From NCBI GenBank assembly GCA_003562555.1, contig PWUO01000027.1, positions 1 to 14,297 on the forward strand: 14,297 nt of DNA, read 5' to 3'. This document shows positions 6,577 through 14,019 of this stretch, piece by piece. The notes below the pieces were generated by a model. The model searched no databases. It was not told where the DNA came from and saw nothing but the letters and a program-made list of their open reading frames with translations. Positions within the stretch are counted from its first letter, which is position 1, and each line of letters opens with the position of its first letter. The translations under genes were made by a program, and so were the position numbers. Origin of the DNA: Dehalococcoidia bacterium. Its GTDB lineage: Bacteria; Chloroflexota; Dehalococcoidia; GIF9; AB-539-J10.

Positions 6577-6831
6577 TTACTCGCCCATGGCGCGAGCTCT
6601 ACGCTTCAGCATCGAGTGGAATCGTTCTGTAGCCTTACGGCGGTTCAATTCGAGCGCCTCAAACTCCGCGACGGCAGCAGCATCAAACACTCTTGAGGGT
6701 CGCTTCTGTGGCTCACCAGGGCTCGGAGGACTGAGGACAACGTACCTCGCAACAACATCCCAATAGGCACGCTCCGCCTGCTTCACCTCTTCCGCCCAAC
6801 GGCGGACCTCATCCGCCTGCAGCATTGACAT
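6577..6831 (-). CDS. Small helical-hairpin protein (84 aa), unknown function
   Basis: An 84-residue, charged, probably all-helical cytoplasmic protein without cysteines. Two amphipathic helices (about 5-31 and 50-79) are joined by a Pro-rich linker (SPPSPGEPQKRPSR). The layout resembles that of the 99-residue protein at 7569-7868: helix with A-E/D and aromatic residues, conserved Tyr, PP in the linker, then an AA..E-F/Y turn into a second helix. ATG 6831 is chosen over ATG 6852 because GGGAGG lies seven bases upstream. It is last in a minus-strand cassette after a single-pass membrane protein. No family recognised; a coiled-coil partner or adaptor is only a guess. Confidence 0.7.
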   Translation of the reverse strand: MSMLQADEVRRWAEEVKQAERAYWDVVARYVVLSPPSPGEPQKRPSRVFDAAAVAEFEALELNRRKATERFHSMLKRRARAMGE

Positions 6832-6937
6832 CTGGTGGCCTCCCTGGAGCACATGAACGAACGTGCAGATATCCTCTCAAGTCCGCAGATGATCTCCCCA
6901 GCATTGGTGTTACGAGGCACCGTGCACTGTCCCGCGC

Positions 6938-7243
6938 TCAGTCAGTATCGACAGCCACCGTGTACAACGCACATCCACGATCCGTTGTCACTGCCACGCT
7001 GGACTGCTGCACTACGTTCGAGCCTCTGCCGGTGGTAAAGCCGTCAGAGTACCCCTTCGAGTAACCGTCCAGATAACCCCGCTGGTAGGCATCAAGAACC
7101 GCCTGTTCCTGAGATGAGGGTCTGGTATCTGTGTCTGCGCAGGTCGAGAGTCCGACCAATGCAACTATGAACACAAGCACGGTGCCCACTGCCGCCATAT
7201 AGTACAGTGTGTTCCGTCTATCAATTCGATCCATTCGCTTCAT
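6938..7243 (-). CDS. Single-pass membrane protein with GX3 repeats (101 aa)
   Basis: A 101-residue protein with a basic N-terminus, one membrane segment (about 12-33) and an extracytoplasmic tail. After the membrane span, residues 53-72 form five exact four-residue repeats of aromatic-x-x-Gly: Tyr53, 57, 61, 65 and Phe69 with Gly56, 60, 64, 68 and 72. This resembles the GX3 repeat of Yae1-like proteins, which builds a tightly packed helix face, but the membrane anchor is unlike that cytoplasmic family. Cys35 follows LST after the hydrophobic stretch; Thr before Cys makes a lipobox atypical. ATG 7243 follows GAGGGGG by about six bases and is preferred over starts up to 7318. Next in the same direction is the 84-residue helical protein. 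Confidence 0.75.
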   Translation of the reverse strand: MKRMDRIDRRNTLYYMAAVGTVLVFIVALVGLSTCADTDTRPSSQEQAVLDAYQRGYLDGYSKGYSDGFTTGRGSNVVQQSSVAVTTDRGCALYTVAVDTD

Positions 7244-7568
7244 GCCCTGCCCCCTCTCAGGAGGTTCTTCATTAGGATAACGACCGTCAGGACCGGTCGG
7301 TTGTCTCCTGCACGCCAAAAAGCCGCCAGAGGGGGAGGAGTCGGCGTTCAGAACGCGTTTGCCCGCAGGAGACCACCCAGGGCCCGGACACCGGAAAGCC
7401 GCTCACTGCAAGAATAACCTGCACATTCACCGCGCGCAAATGGGTATTCCCACGAATCACCGCGCGCACCTCAGCCCTCCGCAGCATGTCTGTCATCGCT
7501 GACAGGGGAGACCTCAGAAGCTCGGGGAGAAAGGGCTTGTCTCACGCCACGAATTGTGAACGGTCGTC
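7244..7568. other. 325-base region without a supportable gene
   Basis: Between the 101-residue membrane protein and the 99-residue helical protein no coding frame has a plausible start and family character; a 69-codon minus frame (7287-7496) has no ribosome binding site and runs into the next gene's leader. The region holds a 12-bp direct repeat (7427-7468), a palindrome GCGTTCAGAACGC (7344-7356), and on the minus strand a GCCG/CGGC pair followed by five Ts (7317-7321), which could be a weak terminator or attenuator before the 101-residue gene. It probably separates two transcription units of the cassette. Confidence 0.5.
7427..7468. repeat. 12-bp direct repeat with 30-bp period
   Basis: TCACCGCGCGCA occurs at 7427-7438 and again at 7457-7468, exactly 30 bases apart (about three helical turns). 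Between the copies is a small hairpin, TGGG-TATT-CCCA (7441-7452). In-phase direct repeats of this kind can be operator half-sites; they lie about 190 bases upstream of the 101-residue gene. Confidence 0.55.
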
Positions 7569-7868
7569 TCAGTGAGAGTCCGCCTGCTCGCGCTGCTGGC
7601 GCTCACGAGCAATTCTCTCGTACGCAAGCTGTGCTTCCTGCGCAAGCCGCCGCACTTCGTGATACTCATCCCGTGCCGCCACAGTCGGAAACACAAGTTG
7701 GCGCTGCCCGACGTACGGGACCTCCTCGGGAGGGTACAGATATTTCTGCGCAAGCTCGAAGAGCCTCGCATCCGCGGTTTGATACTCCTCGAGTGCCCGC
7801 TCAACATCCGGGTCCTCCGTAACGTGAAAACCCTCGAAAGACTGTCGTCCCTTCTTCTGTTCTTCCAT
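7569..7868 (-). CDS. Small helical-hairpin protein (99 aa), unknown function
   Basis: A 99-residue charged cytoplasmic protein, Glu/Gln/Arg-rich, with two predicted long helices (about 21-43 and 64-94) around a linker with YLYPPEEVPYVGQRQ. The order of features parallels the 84-residue protein at 6577-6831: A-D/E-A plus aromatic in helix 1, Tyr then PP, then AARDEY (64-69) entering helix 2. Identity is low, so common ancestry is inference. ATG 7868 has GAGGAG 11 bases upstream; GTG 7874 in the same frame has it five bases upstream and is nearly as good. It begins 16 bases after the membrane protein gene at 7885-8538, so they are surely co-transcribed. No recognised family. Confidence 0.7.
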   Translation of the reverse strand: MEEQKKGRQSFEGFHVTEDPDVERALEEYQTADARLFELAQKYLYPPEEVPYVGQRQLVFPTVAARDEYHEVRRLAQEAQLAYERIARERQQREQADSH

Positions 7869-7884
7869 ACTCACGTACGCTCCT

Positions 7885-8538
7885 CTAATCAGAAGGTACA
7901 CTCACAGTGAAATGGCACCAGGCATCCTGCCGCGCCACATTGGTCAGTATGAGCCAGTAGTAGTCACTCTCCGTGGCGGTCATTGCCCAGTTTACCTGCC
8001 AGTTGTTCCCTTTCCGATTGATGCGTGAGAAGTAACCTCCGTTGCCCGTCTCGGTTGCTGGCACGTAGTCGTGTGCACGGGCACCGTCGTACGGCGCTCC
8101 GCCCGGTATTAGTGCCACTGAGATGCCCTCATGCGAACTCTGCAGGGACGCACCAAGCGGCACGTTCGCCTCGATGACTATCTCCGCAGTTTCTCCCTCC
8201 TTCAGGAAGAAGCGCGTGTAGTGGCGATTGTAGCGCGTGAACGGCACGCCATGAGACACAACCTGGTCCAGGGTCAGGTTCTGCCAGAACTGCCTGGCTT
8301 CGTGCGTCAGCCTCCCGAAGTCGTCCAGCTCGACGCTTCCCTCAGCGAGTAGAGGAGCGTCGGCGTTCCACTCGTTCCCGGACGTGGTAAGCCCGGGTTC
8401 GTCACGCCCAATCATACACGCCCCTGCGATGATGAGGCCCAGGGAAACAACCACGGTAACAACAACCAGCAGCAGCCTCCTGCCACGGGACATCAGCGAT
8501 AACTGTTGAGACTCTTCCACGTTCACTGCACCACTCAT
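7885..8538 (-). CDS. Membrane-anchored extracytoplasmic beta-domain protein, unknown function
   Basis: A 217-residue protein with a short cytoplasmic N-terminus, one membrane segment (about 21-43) and a large outer domain. The outer part alternates short hydrophobic strands (FFLKEGETAEIVIEANVPLG, 110-129; GISVALIPGG, 138-147) and ends with YYWLILTNVARQDAWCHFTV (193-212), a pattern seen in GOLD-like or jelly-roll beta sandwiches whose final strands read as Y-x-L-x-x-x-N. I do not recognise the specific family. ATG 8538 has no evident ribosome binding site; ATG 8493 (residue 16) is an alternative that keeps the membrane span. First gene of the small-gene cassette, followed by the 99-residue helical protein. 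Confidence 0.72.
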   Translation of the reverse strand: MSGAVNVEESQQLSLMSRGRRLLLVVVTVVVSLGLIIAGACMIGRDEPGLTTSGNEWNADAPLLAEGSVELDDFGRLTHEARQFWQNLTLDQVVSHGVPFTRYNRHYTRFFLKEGETAEIVIEANVPLGASLQSSHEGISVALIPGGAPYDGARAHDYVPATETGNGGYFSRINRKGNNWQVNWAMTATESDYYWLILTNVARQDAWCHFTVSVPSD

Positions 8539-8787
8539 TGTGTCACAAGAGTTGGCCCGAATACAGCCAGGTATCCATCAATAATCAACGGTTGCGGGGC
8601 AGTGCCGGTAAACGCATGTAACGGGATGTTGCACGCATGGAGTGCCCACGTTGGCAGTGCACCGAGACATAATCGGCCGTACGATGCCCTTGTGGAAGCA
8701 GTGGGGACAGCCTTGCCGTGAGAGAACGATTCCGGTCAGTCCATCAACGTGAACAGGTGACTCGTCCCCTGTCCGCGGGACATGCGC

Positions 8788-10611
8788 CTACGTTTCCTCC
8801 CGCCGGCTCGCAACACGCAGTCGCGCATGTTGCGTAAGAAGACGCTTCCGAAGACGAATACTCTGAGGAGTCACCTCCACGAGTTCATCCTGTGCAACGA
8901 AGTCGATCGACTGTTCGAGGCTCAACCTGACCGGGGGATGCAGCTTAATGGCGATATCTGCTGTCGACGCACGCATGTTGGTCTTCTTCTTCTCCTTACA
9001 CACGTTGACTGCGATATCCTGCGGTCTCGCATTCAGGCCAACAATCATGCCTTCGTAAACCACGGTGCCAGGCTCGATGAACGTGGAGCCCCGGCCCTGC
9101 GCGTTGTCAAGACCATACGTGGTCGCCTTGCCTTCTTCCGACGCCACAAGGACTCCATTGCGCGTGGCCTGCAGTTCCCTCTGCCAAGGCTGGTGCCCAA
9201 GGAACAGGGTGTTCATGACTCCATCCCCTCTCGTTGCGGTGAGAAAGGCACTGCGGAATCCTATCAGCCCCTTCGTCGGTATGCGGTACTCCAGACGCAC
9301 GTTCTCACTTCCATCACTACGCATATCGGTCAACTCCGCCTGCCTTCGGCTCAGCATCTCAGTGAGGACGCCGATATACTGCTCGCGGGTATCGACGACG
9401 AGTTGCTCGACCGGTTCCATGAGGATGCCATTTACCAACTTCGTGATGGCCTCGGGTTTCGAGACCTCAAACTCATAGCCTTCACGTCGCATGGTCTCGA
9501 TCAGCACAGCAAGGTGCAGCTCCCCTCTGCCCCTGACGAGAAACGTGTCAGCGTTCTCCGTATCCTGAACCCTGAGGCTGAGGTTCGTCTCAAGTTCCTT
9601 GTACAACCGCTTCCTTAGCTGTCTGCTGGTGCAGAATTCGCCCTCTCTGCCGGAGAAGGGCGACGTATTGACGCCAACGGTCATCTCGACCGTCGGCTCT
9701 CCCACCTGGATCCTGGGCAGCGCTTCGAGGCAATCAGGACTGGTGAGCGTATCGCCGATCGCAACTTCCTTAAGTCCGGTAACCGCAACGATATCTCCCG
9801 CATCGACTCCCTCCGTCTCAAGACGTACAAGCCCAAGATGCGTGAGGACCTCGGAAATCTCATACCTGGTCATCGTGTCATCCGCACCAATGCAGATGAC
9901 TGGATCGCGTGGCGCTATCCTGCCCCGCCAGATTCTCCCGATAGCTATCCTTCCCTTGTGATTATCGAAGTCCAGGTTGGATACCAGCATCTGAAATGGT
10001 CCATCTTCTATCTGCGGTGGAGGCACGCGCGCAAGAATCGCCTCAAACAAGGGGGATACATCAACCCCCACGGCAGACGGATCCGTGGTAACCGTACCTT
10101 CCTTGCCACTCGCGTACAACACCGGAAAGTCGAGCTGCTCCACGCTCGTCGCAAGATCGAGAAAGAGGTCCTGCGTCAGTCTGAGCACCTCGGCTATCCG
10201 GGCATGGCGCCGGTCGATCTTGTTGATCACGACGATCGGGACAAGGCCACGGTCGAAGGCGTGTCGCAGAACGAACCTGGTCTGGGGCATCGGTCCTTCG
10301 ACCGAGTCCACCAGAAGCAGACACCCGTCAGCCATACTGATGACCCGTTCCACCTCGCCACCAAAGTCCGCATGGCCAGGAGTATCAATGATGTTGATCT
10401 TGACATCCCTGTACATCACCGCAGTGTTCTTGGCCATTATGGTGATGCCCTTCTCCCGCTCAAGTGCATTCTGGTCCATGACCAGTTCACCCACCCTCTG
10501 ATTATCGCGGAACACGTGGCTCTGTTTGAGAAGTGCATCGACCAGTGTCGTCTTCCCATGGTCGACGTGCGCGATGATAGCGATATTCCGGATATCCCTG
10601 CGATGTTTCAT
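8788..10611 (-). CDS. typA: Ribosome-associated GTPase TypA/BipA
   Basis: A complete 607-residue translational GTPase of the EF-G superfamily that binds 70S ribosomes and supports 50S assembly and growth under stress such as cold. The GTPase motifs are all present: G1 AHVDHGKTT (14-22), G2 EREKGITI (51-58), G3 DTPGHADF (76-83), G4 NKID (130-133), G5 SGK (168-170). EF-Tu-like domain II, EF-G-like domains III and V, and the TypA-specific C-terminal domain (LGHQPWQRE... TYGLDNAQGRG...) follow. Length is typical. ATG 10611 has GAGGAG about six bases upstream. It stands alone, with 435 bases upstream to the next gene and 249 downstream to the cassette. Confidence 0.97.
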   Translation of the reverse strand: MKHRRDIRNIAIIAHVDHGKTTLVDALLKQSHVFRDNQRVGELVMDQNALEREKGITIMAKNTAVMYRDVKINIIDTPGHADFGGEVERVISMADGCLLLVDSVEGPMPQTRFVLRHAFDRGLVPIVVINKIDRRHARIAEVLRLTQDLFLDLATSVEQLDFPVLYASGKEGTVTTDPSAVGVDVSPLFEAILARVPPPQIEDGPFQMLVSNLDFDNHKGRIAIGRIWRGRIAPRDPVICIGADDTMTRYEISEVLTHLGLVRLETEGVDAGDIVAVTGLKEVAIGDTLTSPDCLEALPRIQVGEPTVEMTVGVNTSPFSGREGEFCTSRQLRKRLYKELETNLSLRVQDTENADTFLVRGRGELHLAVLIETMRREGYEFEVSKPEAITKLVNGILMEPVEQLVVDTREQYIGVLTEMLSRRQAELTDMRSDGSENVRLEYRIPTKGLIGFRSAFLTATRGDGVMNTLFLGHQPWQRELQATRNGVLVASEEGKATTYGLDNAQGRGSTFIEPGTVVYEGMIVGLNARPQDIAVNVCKEKKKTNMRASTADIAIKLHPPVRLSLEQSIDFVAQDELVEVTPQSIRLRKRLLTQHARLRVASRREET

Positions 10612-11046
10612 ATCAACTCCTCGGCAACGAACTCATGCGTCCGCGATCTGATCCATCCGCATGGATCCCTGCGATCGGCACAGTCCCTCCAAACATCCTC
10701 AGCTGCTGGCACGAAAGAACACGGTCCGGGCCTGCCGCTCAGCTCGGGCGCACACAGCTGTTTCCGCGAGTCTCGAACGAACCGTCGAACGCCACACAGA
10801 GGCTCTTCGCAGGAAGGGACGACTATCGCGCCTACGCAGTAACGACACGATACTATCTCTTCACGGGATCAGTATCCTGCGAGCTGCCGTCTCGGTTGAC
10901 CATATACACATCGACTGCATATGCCGTTCGAGCCTGCCGGCGCCCCTCATGCGGGCATAAGACCAAGCGCAAGACGACGATGACGTAGTGCAGAAAATCG
11001 CACGACACAATGGGGAACGCACCATCGTACACACGGAGACTTCGTT
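10612..11046. other. 435-base region without a supportable gene
   Basis: Frames here (up to about 117 codons, plus strand) overlap typA or lack a ribosome binding site and family likeness. The typA ribosome binding site lies at the left end, with a 7-bp inverted repeat just upstream of it. I see no tRNA-like T-arm with matching stems, no T-run terminator for the gene ending at 11047, and no consensus promoter for typA. A TTGACC (plus strand, near 10895) with a CATATG 16 bases later is the only promoter-like pair and leads to no gene. The length and lack of protein coding leave room for an untranslated leader or small RNA. Confidence 0.5.
10650..10667. repeat. Inverted repeat in the typA leader
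   Basis: GATCCAT (10650-10656) and ATGGATC (10661-10667) form a perfect 7-bp inverted repeat around CCGC, centred about 47 bases upstream of the typA start codon. In RNA it would be a stable tetraloop hairpin; in DNA it could be an operator. Confidence 0.5.
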
Positions 11047-11424
11047 CTACGGAACTGATGGCTCAACAGTCTCAAGGGCTGGAGCCAGGCATCGCTTTCG
11101 TATAATGCGGTGCCAATCGCCGTAGCAGAGGACGCCTTGGAGAATCAGGCCTCCCAGGACCCCGTAGAACAGGCCAGGTGCGATCAGGAAGAACCCCTGC
11201 ACCGCGCTCGTCACCGTGGCTATCACGGACAACAACCAGTGGTGCAGATGAATCTCATAACCGCTGAGAGGTATGATGATGGACCGCACCCGTCCCTGGA
11301 TACCGGCCTCTGCGCCACCGCAGAACTTGCAGATCGCGAATCCCGCCGCACAGCCGAGGTAAAACAGGTATCCCATCGTCAAGCCAACGGGAAGCAGACC
11401 GAGTAGCACAAGTTTCTTCACCAT
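11047..11424 (-). CDS. Small Cys/His-rich membrane protein (125 aa), unknown function
   Basis: A 125-residue membrane protein with about three hydrophobic segments (5-31, 63-83, 85-101). Possible metal ligands cluster at the membrane faces: CKFC (Cys32, Cys35) after the first span, EIHLHHW (His59, 61, 62) before the second, and YGDWH (101-105, His105) after the third. The pattern of HLHHW, then a Gly-rich span with GLILQG and a DWHRII end, looks like a conserved arrangement, but I cannot name a family. ATG 11424 lacks a ribosome binding site; GATAAT overlaps the start, so the true start may differ. It lies downstream of degV on the same strand with 247 bases between and no visible gene in the gap. 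Confidence 0.65.
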   Translation of the reverse strand: MVKKLVLLGLLPVGLTMGYLFYLGCAAGFAICKFCGGAEAGIQGRVRSIIIPLSGYEIHLHHWLLSVIATVTSAVQGFFLIAPGLFYGVLGGLILQGVLCYGDWHRIIRKRCLAPALETVEPSVP

Positions 11425-11671
11425 TATCGCAGTACCGCCATGTCACGTAAGGTCTCATCCGAGGAAGCAATCTTGCCTCCACGACCATTCGAGCGACACT
11501 GAGTACGCGACACAACTCAATTCCACGCGAAATCAGAGGTCCCTTACAACCGGTGGATGACCAGCGAGAGACGAGTCAGGCTCGATCAGGCCGCAACTGC
11601 GTACAGAATAGCCTTAAAGGCCACAGTCCTGCAAGTCGACACGCCGGTCCACGCAGACAGCACCTGCCGGA

Positions 11672-12544
11672 TCAGCGGTCGCAGTAGAATGCGATCCCCA
11701 GCAACCCGGGCCCGGCAACGACCTGCGTAACCGGACTCACCCGGACAACCATCGACTCCACAGGACACAGTTGCTCCTCTATCGATCGCAACAGCGCCAC
11801 GGCTTCGTCATAACGTCCGGATTCTTCCACTGCGACGTGCAGCGAGTCTCCGCAATGAACCCTGCTTCGCATGAGGTCCAACAGCCTGCGTGCTGCCTGC
11901 TGCTTCGAGCGAACCAGACCGAGTGATCGCTCAGTACCGCCTGATAGCCCGACAATCGGTATCACGTTGAGCAGGGAGCCCGCCCAGGCAGCCATCCTGT
12001 TAATCCTTCCCGTCCTGGCGAGATAGCTCAAGGTATCAAACGTGTAGAGGCCGCTCGCACTGCTTCGGACCCTCCCGGCAGCGAGCAATATTTCCTCCAT
12101 GTTCGCTCCCCGTGCCGCGGTGTGAGCTGCCGCAAGCGCTACAAATCCTTGCGTCATTCCAACGGCTGCGGAGTCAATTACCTCCACCCTCAATCCCCGC
12201 ACTTTCTCCTCCGCCATCACGGCCCCCGCTCTTGCCAGGGATATAGTTGACGTAAACCGGGCAAACGGGACCACGTGGACGATCCCGCTCACTCTCACTG
12301 CCAGGTCCTCATATACCCGGCAGTAGTGCTCAGGAGGCCAGGGAGTCGTGTCGATGATCGCCGCCCGCTGGAACTTTCGAATCAGGGACTCCGGCAGATC
12401 CCGCTCGTTGTCCCGGTACTCCCGACCACCTGCAGCTATTCGCACGGGGATGACGTGGATATCATTCTGGACAAGCAGGTCGTGGGGCAGGCATGCCACG
12501 CTATCGGTGACCACGGCCACGCGACTGCTCACTGTGACACTCAT
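11672..12544 (-). CDS. DegV family fatty-acid-binding protein
   Basis: A 290-residue DegV protein; characterised relatives (FakB) bind fatty acids and present them to the FakA kinase for phosphorylation. VTDSVACLP (12-20) is the family opening, TTPWPP (66-71) stands where most members have TSQPSP, FTSTISLA (97-104) matches the region around the usual SGTYQSA, and LSYLARTGRINRMAAWAGSLLNVIPIVGL (172-200) is the highly conserved family signature. Length is normal. No FakA-like gene is in the window. ATG 12544 has AAGGA about nine bases upstream; the frame reaches 12673 but that part has no family likeness. It is divergent from the membrane-protein gene at 12741, and an inverted repeat lies about 50 bases upstream of the start. 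Ligand use is inference, since the TSQ motif is altered. Confidence 0.92.
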   Translation of the reverse strand: MSVTVSSRVAVVTDSVACLPHDLLVQNDIHVIPVRIAAGGREYRDNERDLPESLIRKFQRAAIIDTTPWPPEHYCRVYEDLAVRVSGIVHVVPFARFTSTISLARAGAVMAEEKVRGLRVEVIDSAAVGMTQGFVALAAAHTAARGANMEEILLAAGRVRSSASGLYTFDTLSYLARTGRINRMAAWAGSLLNVIPIVGLSGGTERSLGLVRSKQQAARRLLDLMRSRVHCGDSLHVAVEESGRYDEAVALLRSIEEQLCPVESMVVRVSPVTQVVAGPGLLGIAFYCDR

Positions 12545-12591
12545 CCACCAACGTCCTTCATCGCGTTCAGCAAATCGATCCGGTACTCCAC

Positions 12592-12606
12592 GCGCTATGG
12601 TAGCGC
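12592..12606. repeat. Inverted repeat upstream of the DegV gene
   Basis: GCGCTA (12592-12597) and TAGCGC (12601-12606) form a perfect 6-bp inverted repeat around TGG. On the minus strand it covers TACCAT, a possible −10 box, about 50 bases before the DegV start codon, so it could be an operator or a leader hairpin. Confidence 0.45.
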
Positions 12607-12740
12607 ACCGAACTAACCCGAATGCCACAGCAGAACACTTCGCACGCAATGTGGTGGCGATCCTGCTGTACATATGGTCTCGCTCAGGTTACTTTGTTGT
12701 AGAATGTATCGACACGTGACGATACGCTGGAAAGTCGACG

Positions 12741-13451
12741 ATGCCTGAACGCTCACAGTGGTCATGGACCGGCCTGAACACAGGCTATTGGGCAGCGATG
12801 CTGGCCGCAGCCTGGACCGTGTGGTTCATCATAGCGTTTCGCTTCTGGATGAGCAGCATGCCGGCATGGCAGGGCATAGAAGCATACGCCGCCTCTTTCG
12901 ACGCAGCCGGCTATATGGCATGGATTGTCCCCTCCTTCCTGCTGGCAATTACCTTTCCGATCCTCATGGCCGCAGTCTACCTCTATCTCCCGGCGGATAG
13001 GAGAGCTCCTGCACTCGTCGCGCTCATGTTCGCGACACTTCATGGCGCCGTCCTCGGTGCCACGTATTTCGTATCGGCAACTGTGGTGCCATCGGCGCTG
13101 CAATCCGGCAATGCGGCGGGTCTGGAATGGCTGGTCATAGGAAGTCCACACTCCATTCTCAGCTCTCTTGCAGGCGCCGGTCACCTGTTCATGGGGCTCT
13201 CAATGCTTTTTGCCGGGCTTGCGTGGCGAGTGCCCGGAAGGTGGCGAAGAGTGACCCGCTGGCTGCTCGTCATCAACGGACTTAGCGGAATCGCAGCGGC
13301 GATGATTGGCTTCGTCGGCTACGTTGCAGCAACGATGATACCGCTTGGCCTCTGGGCCGGGACGTTCCCTGTCGCGGCCATCCTGCTCTCGTGGCGATTC
13401 AAACAGGACCTGCGCGTGGCGCCAACTCTTACCCGCGTGATAAGGACGTAG
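12741..13451 (+). CDS. Six-helix membrane protein of unknown function
   Basis: A 236-residue integral membrane protein with about six hydrophobic segments (17-38, 57-82, 90-113, 137-163, 170-194, 197-216) and short loops; aromatic-rich first helix (WTVWFIIAFRFWM) and a small basic C-terminus. The general form resembles DUF4386-like actinobacterial membrane proteins, but I cannot assign the family with confidence. ATG 12741 has GGAAAG six bases upstream. A TAGAAT (12700-12705) about 35 bases before the start may be a −10 box, without a good −35. It is divergent from the DegV gene and convergent with the PH-like gene. Confidence 0.75.
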   Translation: MPERSQWSWTGLNTGYWAAMLAAAWTVWFIIAFRFWMSSMPAWQGIEAYAASFDAAGYMAWIVPSFLLAITFPILMAAVYLYLPADRRAPALVALMFATLHGAVLGATYFVSATVVPSALQSGNAAGLEWLVIGSPHSILSSLAGAGHLFMGLSMLFAGLAWRVPGRWRRVTRWLLVINGLSGIAAAMIGFVGYVAATMIPLGLWAGTFPVAAILLSWRFKQDLRVAPTLTRVIRT

Positions 13452-13538
13452 TCCCGATCACTGCATCCACAGTCATTACGGTGAGCAGCATGCTCCTGCG
13501 TAAGGACAGGAAGTATTCCCTCGCACTTTCGAATCACG

Positions 13539-13550
13539 CGGTCGCGACCG
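13539..13550. repeat. 12-bp palindrome between convergent genes
   Basis: CGGTCGCGACCG is a perfect palindrome in the 112-base gap between the convergent genes ending at 13451 and 13564. It has no loop and no T-run, so it is a poor terminator; a binding site or chance is equally possible. Confidence 0.3.
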
Positions 13551-13563
13551 GCGGCAGGTCACA

Positions 13564-14013
13564 TCACGCCAGCGGTCTGCCACGTTTGTCCGCGAGCTTC
13601 TGCGCAAGCGGCCCCAGCACTTCTCGTGCGCCATCGAGAACGACGGGATCCTTGAGTCCCGTCACGAAGATCTCTACTCGCCTGGCTCTCACAAGGACGC
13701 CGAGGAGGATCAGCGCTGCGCCCGCTGCAGGAAACGCGAGGCTGGTCCCCCCGAAGAAGAACAGCGCAGCACCTGCAAGAATGATCCAGGCATTCGTCTT
13801 CGCAACGTCTCTCGTGGTGGCGATCCGATCGTACGCGATGGTAGTAGTCTGACCACCACGAAGGACGATCAACCGCTTCGGCGTCGCATACGCCTCCGCA
13901 CCCTTCATCTCGTACCGCGCCTCGACATCCTCATCGGGTGAGAGCAACTGCCTGACCACCCCGGGAACCAGGTGGTCACCCTCGTTGCGCACGCCAGGAG
14001 GCTCTATCGACAC
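13564..14013 (-). CDS. PH-like (bacterial PH) membrane protein
   Basis: A 149-residue protein. The N-terminal part, LLSPDEDVEARYEMKGAEAYATPKRLIVLRGGQTTTIAYDRIATT (about 23-67), follows the bacterial PH / short-PH pattern of a Leu-Leu-x-Pro-x-Glu opening, a T-x-x-R-L-I-V-x-R strand and an I-x-Y-x-x-I strand. A hydrophobic hairpin of two segments (about 75-92 and 94-109) interrupts it, then RRVEIFVTGLKDPVVLDG completes the strands, with a C-terminal helix (REVLGPLAQKLADKR). Such proteins are membrane-associated with unknown role. TTG 14019 is possible, but GTG 14013 lies exactly where a strong TTGACA/TAGCCT promoter would start transcription, and no ribosome binding site is present, so I call it leaderless from GTG 14013. 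Confidence 0.75.
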   Translation of the reverse strand: MSIEPPGVRNEGDHLVPGVVRQLLSPDEDVEARYEMKGAEAYATPKRLIVLRGGQTTTIAYDRIATTRDVAKTNAWIILAGAALFFFGGTSLAFPAAGAALILLGVLVRARRVEIFVTGLKDPVVLDGAREVLGPLAQKLADKRGRPLA

Positions 14014-14019
14014 AGGCAA

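Noticed and set aside
7287..7496. 69-codon minus-strand frame in the cassette gap
   Set aside because: No ribosome binding site and no recognisable domain; its internal similarity comes from the DNA direct repeat.
8770..8782. TGTCC-GCG-GGACA hairpin at the end of typA as a terminator
   Set aside because: Only five base pairs, just past the stop codon, and no T-run on the transcribed strand.
8782..9618. 278-codon plus-strand frame
   Set aside because: Entirely antisense to typA, which has complete motifs and length; no ribosome binding site or family likeness.
9838..10842. 334-codon plus-strand frame
   Set aside because: Mostly antisense to typA; composition and lack of motifs mark it as a shadow of the G+C-rich coding strand.
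10910..10960. tRNA-like GTTCGAGCC in the non-coding stretch
   Set aside because: The flanking bases do not form a T-stem, and no matching acceptor or anticodon arm could be found.
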